Below, piece after piece: positions 9,615 to 18,864 of a stretch of 30,103 nt of DNA; the stretch's first letter is position 1, and every line of letters begins with the position of its first letter. Source of the stretch: Fonticula alba (taxonomy: Eukaryota; Opisthokonta; Rotosphaerida; Fonticulaceae); assembly GCF_000388065.1 (NCBI RefSeq), contig NW_009242972.1:3048899-3079001 (forward strand), read 5' to 3'. A model generated the notes under the pieces. That model was not told where the DNA came from, ran no database searches, and saw only the letters and a program-made list of their open reading frames with translations. A program made the position numbers and the translations under genes.

Positions 9615-11431
9615 GTCCGGGTGCGGCCCCGAAGAAAGCCTGCGGGGGGTGTGGTGGGGGCCCTTTTTCCGTCTTCCGTTGCTGTTGTTGCTTTGCTGTT
9701 GTTGCTGTTGTTGCTGTTCAGAAGAGGGATAGGAGGGATGCGCTGCACGTCCGGTTGCGATGGCTCATGTTGGCGCCCGTCCTGAGGGCCGAGAAGCGAG
9801 CAGGGTAGACGGAGGGACAGAGAGATAAGGGGGAGTGGGGGCGACGGATGGCAGATGCGCGGGCGGTGGTGACGGGACGGGAGGGTGCGGGCTTGAATGG
9901 GTGAGCTCCCTTGCGTCCGGGCGAGGTGCCTTTCGGAGCGGCGCCCCCTCGGGGTTGGTCGCCCCTCCCCCCAAGGCCCAGGGAAGCCCCACGACTTCAC
10001 GATGCCCATGGGAGGCGACTACTCTCTGGGGGGGGGGGGGGGGGGGGGGGATCGACGGGCCTCCTTGTGGCTCGGGGGGATTCCCCTGCGGGATCTTCAC
10101 GCAGATCTCGCTCACGGCGGGAGACCGGCCGGGAGGCCGGGGGACGGCGGCCGGCAGGGCCCCGTCCTTGGGCTGGCAGCTGGCCGGGCTGGGCGATCGA
10201 TTCCGTTGGAATGTGTGCATTTCCGGGGCGCCGCGAAAAGAATGCAGAAATTACGTGTGGGCGGGCGCAAATACGGATGTCAAATGGCGTTACATGCTCC
10301 TAAAGGAGCATCGCGTCTTGAGGGTTGTTCACGAGGGTTTCTCTCAGGGGCGGCTGGGGAGCCTTGTCCTGCCCCGCGCCCAGTGTGTCCGTGCCCTCCC
10401 CACTCCTTTTGTCCACCTCCCGGGACATCGACCGGGTGGCAGAGGCCCGAGGCAAGTCAACCACCGTGTGAGCGGCCCCTCCGTCTTTGGTCCCCGTCGT
10501 GCGTGGCAGCTGGGGATGGTGGGGGCGGGGGGGGGGAGGGGGGGGGGGGGGGGGGATGTGTCATCAGCCAGTCCAGCCCTCGGACCGGTGGCATGGGTGG
10601 GGAGCTCTCCGTGCCGGCGCACGCGCTGCCCACCCCGTGCCTGTTAGAGGCGCGCCCCGTTGCCCCCTTGTCGGCCGTTGCGTCGCGTGGGTGTGGTGGG
10701 GCCTTCCGCCGGCCGCCGGCTCGCGGCCCTCTTCCCGGTCCCCCCCCCCGGTGGCGTTTTCCCCAAATGCGCAAGTGGGAATGAATCTCGCTGTGGGGAG
10801 GCACACGTGTGGGGTGTGTGGGTGTGCCCGCGGCGGGCGTCCCGCGTTTCGAGCGCCGCCAGCTGCCTGGGGATGCCCGGCGCAAGGGTGCCCTCTGTAT
10901 TGGTCACCGGCCGGGGGGGGGGGGGGGGGGAGCGGGAAAAATGGTTGGCTTTTCATGTGCGTCTGGGCCTGGTGTGGATCTCCAACCATGCGGACTTTGC
11001 CACCCTGGGCTGGGACGAGCACGAGAGGGGCGCAGGGACACACGGGCCGAGGGGATGTGCGAATTTTTCGGCGGCCAGTCGCCTTGTCAGCCTCCCCCGC
11101 TGGCCCTGCATCCCCCCCCTCGAGAGATTTGTTGCCACCCCCACAAACACTCTCCCCCCCCTTCTTTGTACCTCTCCCCCCTGTCCTTTCTTTGTTGACC
11201 CGCTCGCCCTTGCCCCCCCCCCCCCCCCCGTGCCTTCTTCTGTCTCCCTTGCCACATGACTCCTTTGCTGCCGCTGCTGCTCTTTTTGCGCCTCCCCCTG
11301 CTATGCATCTTTCCCTTCCCGCCCCATCTGTCACTTGCGGTGGTCCTGCCCCTCCCTTTCTGCATGACTGATGGCCATCCTCCTTTATCTTTTCCCCCGT
11401 TCCGCCCTCCCCCGTCCTTGTTTCGAAGACC
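9615..11431. other. 1.8-kb divergent intergenic region (DHHC / TOM22), no gene supported
   Basis: Many open frames exist on both strands, but they are low-complexity Gly/Pro/Arg readings of GC-rich DNA without splice-linked homology. Contents: a (GTTGCT)-type tract at 9677-9717 that lies in the DHHC leader and reads as CAACAACAG-like repeats on its mRNA; homopolymer G runs at 10028-10050, about 10536-10554 and about 10914-10930; an 18-base perfect hairpin at 10294-10311; and a strongly pyrimidine-rich plus strand from about 11090 up to the TOM22 start, which looks like that gene's promoter or leader. Confidence 0.5.
10294..10311. repeat. Perfect inverted repeat (8-bp arms, 2-base loop)
   Basis: ATGCTCCT and AGGAGCAT flank AA, in a patch that is less GC-rich than its surroundings and in the middle of the divergent intergenic region. 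No T-run follows, so a Pol III or bacterial-type terminator is unlikely. Could be a protein-binding palindrome or chance. Confidence 0.5.
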
Positions 11432-13583
11432 ATGAGCTCCGAGGACCTTGCTTCTATCCAGGCTGTGGCCGACGCCCCCGTTGTCCAGGACATCGCCTCC
11501 GATTCGGAGGAGGCCATTGTCGAGACTGTTTCCGAGACCACCGAGGTCGCCGAGGAGGTTGCCGAGGAGGCCGCCGAGGAGGTTGCCGAGGAGNNNNNNN
11601 NNNCGCCGAGGAGGTTGCCGAGGAGGCCGCCGAGGAGGTTGCCGAGGAGACCGCCGAGGAGGTTGCCGAGGAGACCGCCGAGGAGGTTGCCGAGGAGACC
11701 ACCGAGGAGACCACCGAGGAGACCACCGAGGAGACCACCGAGGAGGCCACCGAGGAGATCACCGAGGAGACCACCGAGGAGGCCGCTGAGGAGGTCGCTG
11801 AGGAGGCCGCTGAGGAGGTCGCTGAGACTACCGAGGAGACTACCGAGGAGACTACCGAGGAGACTGCCGAGGAGACTACTCAGGAGACCACTGAGGAAGC
11901 CGCCGAGGTCGCCGAGGAGGTCGCCGAGGAGGTCGCCGAGGAGGCCACCGAGGAGGTCGCCGAGACCGCTGAGACCACCGAAGAGGTCGTCGAGGAGACC
12001 ATTATGGTCATCGAGGAGACCGTTGTGGTCGTTGAGGAGACCGTTGTTGTCGTCGAGGAGACCTCCGAGGAGGTGGCCGACGTCGCCGAGGAGGTCGTCG
12101 AGGTTGTTGCCGACGCCGTTGACACCACCGAGGAGGTTGTCGAGCTCGATGCCCCTACCATTAGTGCGACCATTGTGGACACCGTCGTCGAGACGGAGGC
12201 CGTCGTCGAGATCGCCACTGTCGAGGACGAGGAGGAGGAGATCATCATCTCCTCGACCGGCGCGCCGGAGGACGACGCCGACATGAATGTCGATGACGCC
12301 ATGGCCAAGGCCATGGTGGATGCCATCATCCGCGCCGCCGTCATGGCCAAGGCCGAGGGCGCCCCGGCCGGCTCTTCCGTGGTCCTGTGCGCCAACCCCT
12401 CCTTCTGTCACGCATGCGCATGCATCATCATCCGCGCCTTCCCCTTGCTTGCTTCTTTCTCCCGGCCTCCCCCTCTCCCCCTATCTCTTTCTCTTTCCCT
12501 GGCGCGCGCGCCCCCCCCCCCACTAATGGTCTCCTTTTCCTTCCCTCCCTCTCCCCCCCCCAGTGATGAGGATGACGCTGGCAACACCATCGTTGTGACC
12601 ATGCCCGCTGGTGCCGGTGCCGGTGCCGGTGCCGGTGCCGCTGCCCCGACTGCGCAGTTCACCGTCGTCGAGGCGGAGGATGCCGAGGACGAGTCCGAGG
12701 AGGAGGTCCAGGAGATTGTCCGCCCGGCCTATGGCCGCGCGCCGATCAAGTCCCTCCTGCGCGCGCATGATGACTCCGAGACCGAGGAGTCCGACGACGA
12801 TGATGATGATGACGATGAGGACTTCGGCTCTGATGATGATGATGATCTGGATGAGAGCGACGAGCATCTTGCCCTGGAGTTCGCCGAGATCGATCTTGAT
12901 CGTGACATCGCCCGCGAGACCTTTGTCGATCGTGTGGTCGCCCTGCGGGACATCGTGCCGCTGAACGTTCGCCGCCAGATCGGCGACGTCATCAGCCCGG
13001 TCACCGGGGCCGTGTCGTCGATCACCTCTTGGGCTGGCTCGGCCGCCTGGTTCGCCGGCACCTTCGCCGCCGTGGTCTTCATCCCCTTCGTTCTGTCGAT
13101 GGACCGCGAGAACCAGCTGAACATGGCCCGCGAGCAGGAGGAGCGCATGCAGATGGAGCAGCGTGTACGTCCTCATGCGGGCGCTCTCCCCTCCCTGCCT
13201 TTTTGCAAAACCCGTCCATCATGCTGCCCTCGCATCTCTCGTCGCCCCCTTGGCCCTGCCTCCTTCGCTCGACTGACGTCTGTTTTGCCCTACTGTCTTT
13301 CTCCTTTTCTCTTTTTCTCCTTTTTCTCCTTTTTCTCTTTTTCTCCTTTTTCTCTTTTTCCCTTTTTCCCTTTTTTCTCTTTTTCTCTTTTTCTCTCTTC
13401 CTCCTTTTCTCTTTTTCTCCCTTCCGCCTTTTCTCTTTTTCTCCCTTCCGCCTTTTTCTCTCCTTCTCTCTCCCCCCCTCTCCCCCTCTCTCCCTCCACA
13501 CATAGTCCCTCATCAACACCAGCGTCAACCCCTCGGTGGCCACCAACGTCTTCGGCTCCCCGACCCTGCCCGTCTCCAAGTAG
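11432..13583 (+). CDS. TOM22: TOM22 mitochondrial import receptor with hugely expanded acidic N-terminal domain
   Basis: Central receptor and organiser of the TOM complex in the mitochondrial outer membrane; its acidic cytosolic face binds positively charged presequences. Exons: 11432-12386 (with a 10-N gap), 12564-13164 and 13506-13583. The C-terminal third is diagnostic: RETFVDRVVALRDIVP, then a single membrane segment (SAAWFAGTFAAVVFIPFVLSM) with the conserved proline, then a short intermembrane tail ending in a Gly/Pro-containing segment (NVFGSPTLPVSK). This order and spacing match fungal and animal TOM22. The family is usually about 140-155 residues; here the protein is about 540 (exact length unknown because of the gap). 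Extra length comes from [A/T]xEE tetrapeptide repeats over about 54-220, a Val/Thr/Glu-rich stretch, and an Asp/Glu cluster just before the conserved core. Donors are GTGCGC and GTACGT. The start is the ATG at 11432, which opens directly with SSEDLAS. The long intron 2 is T/C-rich. Identification strong; the repeat length is uncertain. Confidence 0.9.
11540..12080 (+). repeat. 12-bp coding repeat (GCCGAGGAGGTT/ACCGAGGAGACC type)
   Basis: A tandem array whose unit codes for [Ala/Thr]-[Val/Ala/Thr]-Glu-Glu, in-frame within TOM22. Copies near the gap are nearly identical at DNA level, which suggests recent expansion, while later ones have diverged to VVVVEE and IMVIEE. The array is broken by the assembly gap at 11594-11603. 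The antisense strand reads as a Leu/Gly repeat, a shadow only. Confidence 0.9.
11594..11603. other. Assembly gap (10 N) inside the TOM22 repeat
   Basis: Ten Ns sit inside the 12-bp repeat. The Glu-rich reading is in one frame before the gap and another after it, so the true missing length is not 10 bases; it is an unresolved number of repeat units. The apparent frameshift is an assembly artefact. Confidence 0.97.
13286..13475 (+). repeat. T/C-rich minisatellite in TOM22 intron 2
   Basis: Irregular repeats of TTTTTCTC/TTTTTCTCC fill the 3' half of the last TOM22 intron (13165-13505), a very long polypyrimidine tract that ends in an ACATAG acceptor. Confidence 0.85.
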
Positions 13584-14698
13584 ACGGTTGTTGGTTGATG
13601 TGTAGGAATGATGAAGCCCCCTCGTCTCTCGCCTTTCCTCTCCGATGCTCTCATCACCTTGACCTATGTTCCCCCTCCCTCCCCTCCCCCTCGTCTCTTT
13701 TCGTGCGCGTGTGTCGGGGCCGGCACTTTGTCCTTGTTTTCTTGCCCCCCCTCCGCGCCCGGGGTCGGGAACGAAGGAAGAGGGAAATATGGATAAAGGG
13801 CACGTGCGAGAGGGAGGCAGGGCCCAAGAGAAAGAGAGCAGGGGAAGGGAGCTCAGGCAAGCGCTCTGGTGCGAGGGGAATGCGTGCGCGCCCCCCTCCC
13901 CCTCCCAGCCCCTGTGTCCCTCTCTCTTTCCCTCCCCCTCCCCACGCTATCTCTCCCCTGCACATGTGGTGGTGCCTTTCTGCCCGTCCTCTCTCCCCCT
14001 TCCCCTCCCTCCTCCCTCCTATGCCGCAGTGTCAGAGATAGGCAACCCCCGTTTTAGATCTCACCCTCCCCCCTTCCCCTTCCTGATAATACAAAAACAC
14101 TTTCCACAGCCTCCCCCCCTCTCGTCTGGGCGAGCACGCGGCCCTCTTTCTTTCTCTTTCCCCCCCCCCCCCCCTCTCTCTCTCTAGATGAAGGTGTACA
14201 TTCTCCCGACACTTCTTGTGTGTGGAGGGATGTGCGGAGGGAGGCGCCGCCACACGCGCAACGCCTCACCCTCTCCATCTGCCCCCCTCCCCGCGAGCTG
14301 ATCTCCCCCCTCCCGGCCCGCGTACGGGGTGTGTGTGTGTGGGAGAAAAAAGAAGAAGAGAGGAGGCAGCACATCACACGGTGGAATCTTGGGAACATAT
14401 TCATGTTGGACAGAGTGTTGGCATGCGCACAGGCGGGATATTATCCCCTACTCCCCCCCTCCCACTTCCCGAGAGAGGCGAGGCGGGGGAGCGGCACAGC
14501 AGGGGGGCCGGTGGGCGAAGTAGCGCGAGGAGGAATGCTACACATGCGCGGAGCGAGGGGGATGATGGGGGCGAGGGAAGGGGTCAAGCCGCCGCATGTG
14601 GGCCTCACACACGATAAGTTGGCCATCCACACGCGATCGGAGCGAGATATGTGCGCGCGCGCGCGCGCGAGCGCGGGCACGGCCGCGCAGGCAGGCTG
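13584..14698. other. TOM22 3' flank, low-complexity, no gene seen
   Basis: Alternating pyrimidine-rich (13660-13760, 13900-14190) and purine-rich (13770-13870, 14460-14590) stretches with a C15-type run near 14160-14174. No frame shows recognisable protein blocks with splice support. The AT-rich TGATAATACAAAAACAC patch near 14083-14099 may belong to a transcript end. Confidence 0.45.
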
Positions 14699-14867
14699 CT
14701 AGTGCTCATCAAAAGAGCGGTGGTTTGTGGACTGCTGCTGCTTCAGGCGGCGCTGCTGCCGTGCCCACTCGGAGAACTCACGGAGCTGCTCCTGTTGGTT
14801 CATCTCGTCCTGGTGGAAGAGAGTCGGTGTGGAGTCTGACCGAAGGTCTATACGTGTTGGCACGCGC

Positions 14868-14906
<39 letters not shown>

Positions 14907-15338
14907 CATGTGGTTAGACAGGTGCGCGTCACACATCCGCGGCAATGCCAAGGGGTGCCGGGGATTCCCCCCCCCCCCGACGTAGGGGAGAGCACCATAA
15001 AGAGGGTGAAAAAGCAAGGGAAGAGGGAGAGGCGGGCCCAAGGTCAGTATGCACATGTTGGTGAGCCTGGCGCGAGTGGATCTCACAGGTACACTTCCAG
15101 GAAGGACAGCATACGTGTTTTTCAGAGACGCAGAAAGGAGGGAAAGCGGGGGGGGGGGGGGGGGCTGGAGGAAATGCATATGTTTGGGAAGGGGCCCCAG
15201 AGGGGGAGAGGGAGCCTCCGGACACAAAGGGGCAGCTCTCCCTTTCCCCCTTTCTTCAATTGTTATGGTGATTTTTCGGCCCCTCCCCCCTCTCAGCCTG
15301 CCCTCCCGCCTTGTTCTTCACATTCTCCCTCCCTCCCT

Positions 15339-15384
<46 letters not shown>

Positions 15385-15700
15385 GTCTCGCTGTCTCGCT
15401 GTCTCGCTGTCTCGCTCGATCTCCCTCTCACGGCCACACGGGCGCGCGTGCGCGGTCCCCCCTCTTTCACCGGCGCTGGTCAGGTGCAGGCCCGGGTCCG
15501 AAGCCGTGAGGCGATGGCAGCCGGGTATGCCGCACTTGACCCCCGCCGATGCGATTGCTGGGTGCCTTGTCCACTCGGGCTTCGGTGTGCAGGTCCATCG
15601 AGGACCCCAACATCATGGCCCGGTCGGCCGAGGTCACCATGGCCGAGGTGGTAGTCGGGGCCGCGTCGGGATCCTGAGCCCGCGGGTGGGGGCCCCAAGC
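14699..15700 (-). CDS. Possible small minus-strand gene, unrecognised (tentative exons)
   Basis: The best evidence is a terminal exon, 14809-14699, opened by a good acceptor (pyrimidine tract then CACCAG). It codes for DEMNQQEQLREFSEWARQQR and then a short Lys/Gln-rich end before TAG: a charged, Gln-rich helix with natural composition, unlike the surrounding DNA. An upstream exon in the matching phase could end at about 15552 at a GTGCGG donor; its reading around MVTSADRAMMLGSSMDLHTE is plausible, and a likely acceptor is near 15773. Between them lies about 740 bases with a (CA)n tract. I do not recognise the protein and the exon set is incomplete or uncertain. It could be a small coiled-coil protein; no function is claimed. 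Confidence 0.28.
14872..14903. repeat. (CA)n microsatellite
   Basis: Dinucleotide CA repeat on the plus strand, in what would be the intron of the tentative small minus-strand gene. Confidence 0.95.
15322..15418. repeat. Compound microsatellite (CCCT)n-(CT)n-(TCTCGCTG)n
   Basis: Three tandem repeats lie in series: a CCCT tetranucleotide, a CT dinucleotide, then about five copies of an 8-base TCTCGCTG unit. Confidence 0.9.
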
Positions 15701-15799
15701 TGTGGTGTCTACCGTGAGGCTTGTGGCCACACCCCGGGGCCAACTTGCTGGACCTTCCTCCCGCCGAGAGGCCTGGCCTGTGGGGAGAGAGGGCAGCAG

Positions 15800-15905
15800 A
15801 GAGAGCGGAAGAGCGGAAGAGCGGAAGAGCGGAAGAGCGGAAGAGCGGGAAAGCGGGAAAACGGGAAATCGGGAAATCGGGAAATCGGGAAAGTGGAAAA
15901 GTGGA
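15800..15905. repeat. Compound 8-bp repeats (GAGCGGAA)n and (GGGAAATC)n
   Basis: At least five copies of GAGCGGAA grade into GGGAAATC and GTGGAAAA variants. One octamer appears to have been copied and progressively mutated along the array, a good example of stepwise microsatellite evolution. Confidence 0.85.
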
Positions 15906-15979
15906 AAAGCGGACAAGAGAGGAGGGCAGGTGGGAAGGAGGGCGGGAGAGGACGCATTCACACAGGAGTGAAAGGAGTC

Positions 15980-16422
15980 TCAGTATGATTTGGGAAGGAG
16001 AAATGTTCTGATCCATCCGTCACAAGCATGTGTGTGTGTACGTGCGTGTGCGTGCGTGTGTGCGTGTGTGTGCGTGTGCGTGCGTGTGTGCGTGTGTGTG
16101 CGTGTGCGTGCGTGTGTGCGTGCGTGTGTGTGTGTGCTCAGCCGAAGAGTGCCTTCATTTGTGTCCTTGCCTGCTTTCTCCCGCAACATACCCGAAAGCC
16201 CCCAAAATCGGGAAACACACACTTACACACACACATGGACCTTCGCAAGCCCACCCGACCCCCCCCCCCCCCCCCCTCGTATTTGTCCCCCTTGACAGTC
16301 CCATCCTCCATGACGCCACACAGTGGGCCGGCTCGCGAGACAGACCCCTCGCGCCATGAAGGGAAGGGCCTCAGGCACTCTCGGCGCACTTCCCGGCTCC
16401 TCGCGGATTGCTGCCCCTGGCG
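15980..16422. other. Low-complexity stretch with (TG/CG)n, no gene supported
   Basis: Contains a 110-base TGTGCG-type alternating purine-pyrimidine tract at 16028-16137, which could adopt Z-DNA, and a C16-type run near 16260-16276. Minus-strand open frames here lack recognisable blocks. Confidence 0.5.
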
Positions 16423-16698
16423 TCACACGGGGTAGACAGGAGTATTCAATCCCTCGCCCTGGACATCCACAGCACTTTCTCCTCCTGGGCCTCCCCCCCC
16501 CCCCCCCCGAATGCTCCCCTCAGCACACTGAGGGGAGAGGGGGCCGGAGGGAGAAGAGGAAAGGGCTAAATGGAGAAGGCACGCGCACAGCAAGAAATGC
16601 ACACACACACACACACACACACACACGCTCGCACGCTCACACACTCGCACACATGGACGCATGCACGCTTGCGCACATTGGGGAAGGAGAGAAGGAGC

Positions 16699-16917
16699 TC
16701 ACGCACCACGAGACTGTTGCTGAGGAGTAATCCTCCCACCCGCGGTGGTGGTGGACGGCGACTTGCGGTGCGCCTGGGCACGGCGGCGATGGCGGTCATG
16801 GTCGCGAGCCTGGTCATCGACCGGCGGCAGCCCGGCATACCCACGGGCTGATGTCGACGTTGGCATGGTTTGCAAGATGGCATCGGCCTCGGCGTCGGGG
16901 CTCCAGCGCCAGGCACC

Positions 16918-16977
<60 letters not shown>

Positions 16978-18825
16978 CGTGGTGGGACTGTTGCCGGGGT
17001 TCGGAGGGGCGGACATGCGGCGACTGCCAGCCGAGCCGGAGCCCGGCTGGGCGTCCATCTGGTTGGCGCGGCCTGGCGCCGCCTGGGCCGAGGCCGCGGG
17101 GGCGGTGTCATGGCCATGGATGTCGGCCTGCTGCGGGCAGCACTGCTCCTCTTCGTCCGCCCCCCCGTCCGAGTGCTGGGGCCGGGATGGGGCTGCTCCA
17201 CCATGGTGGCCGAAGGTGGTGGCCACATTCTCACACTGAGCCAGCGGATCCAGGTCCAAGCCGCGGCCGCTGTCTCCGGACAGGGAGGAGCTCTGGCTGT
17301 CAATGCCAGGGTGCTCGGCAGCATGGGGGCTTGTGTCCAGCTCGTCCTCCATCGGGGGCTGGGCAAAGCGCTGGGTTGCCGGATTGCCCGCGCCCGAGGC
17401 TTCGGCGGCGGCGGCGAGGGCGGCCGCGGCCGTCGGCGACACCGGCCCCGAGGGGATCAGCTGTTCTTGCTCCTGCTCCTGCTGCGAAGGGACGAGCGAC
17501 CGCGGCTGCTGGCCAAAGGGAATCGACTCACCCGGCGGCCGGAGATGCCCTCCTGCCGGGGGCAATGATGCAGGCATGGCCGAGGGGCGGGGCCCCGGGG
17601 CAAAGCGCCCGCCCGGGCTACCCCGCTGCGCTTCCAGCTGTTGCTGCAGGCGCCCGCGATGGGCCGCATCGCCGGCGCTGAAGGCCGCCCGGCACTCCTC
17701 ATGCTGGATGGCCATCTCGTCGTCGGTTCGCCGATGGCATACATGCGAGAAGTGCTGCTCGCCGCCGGGGGGGACCATCCCCGGTTCCGCTGCAGGTGCG
17801 GCCACCATTGGTGCTGACGTCGCACCGGCGGCCGGGGAATCCCCACGAGAAGCGGGGGCGGCGGCTGCCGCCGGGGGGCCGCCACTGCTGCTCTGCACCG
17901 AGGACGGCAAGCTTGCCCTTTGCAAATAATCCTCCGAGTCTGGCAGGCCAAAGAGACGCTCCGTGCTGCTGGTCGGCCCGCGGCCATCCGGCGACCGGCT
18001 CACGTCCGAGAGGACCTGATTGCGGATGCAATTGGTCGGAAGGGAGCAGTTGTGCATATTCCGACCCGGGCCCGGGCTCTTCTTCGATGACAGGGGTGGC
18101 AGCGGGGCCGCCAGCCGGGAGGCCAGACGCGACCCGCCGCTGCCGCCAGTGCCGAAGGCGCTGCCAGTCTGCCGCTGGCACTCGACCAAGACCAACGCAT
18201 CGTCATCACCATCAGCACCGGCCGTGACGACCGAGGCATGGATTGCCACACGCTGGGGGGCTGCTGTCATGTCGGGGGCCGGGCGCCGGCCAGAACCGCC
18301 CGGTTGGCTGAGGGAGGTTTGGTGCTCCCGCTGCGAGTGGTGATGATGATGGTGGTGGTGGTGGCGGTGGCGGTGGGGGTCCGGCTGCTGCTGGCCGTCG
18401 CCGCCGTGGGGACGGCCCCGGTGGCGGGCGTCCGCCTCGTCGGCCGAGTGGCCCCGGGTGGCGATGGTGTGGGAGGCTGTCGACCCGGCGGGCGGGGACG
18501 ACAGCCTGCCAGCAGCAGCGCCGCCCGGCCCGATCTTGATGACATGCTGGTGGACCGGGCATTCGATCAGGTCATTCAGTTGGTCGGAGGCCGAGCTCCC
18601 GGGGCCCATGCCATCCGGCGCCGTGCCGCTGTAGCAGAAGGGCGAGGAGTTCTTTCGGAAGGGCTTCAGCGACTGGGGCTGATTCGACATCTGGTGAGTC
18701 TCCGAGCAGGGGGACAGCGATCTCGAGGTGGCGAGCTGCTGCACCGGCGGTGGCTGGGCATCTCCCCCCCTGCGGCGGGAGGTGGGGCTGTCCGCCATCA
18801 CGGCGAGACCGTACCGGCTGCTGGG

Positions 18826-18864
<39 letters not shown>

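Noticed and set aside
10140-10330. Possible tRNA gene, from a GATCGATTCC T-arm-like string
   Set aside because: No acceptor or anticodon stem can be formed around it, and the stem pairing next to the loop fails.
11540-12080. CRISPR-like repeat array
   Set aside because: The units are 12-base coding triplet repeats without spacers, in frame in a eukaryotic gene.
10564-12411. Minus-strand Leu/Gly repeat protein
   Set aside because: It is the antisense of the TOM22 Glu repeat, spans the N gap, and has no independent support.
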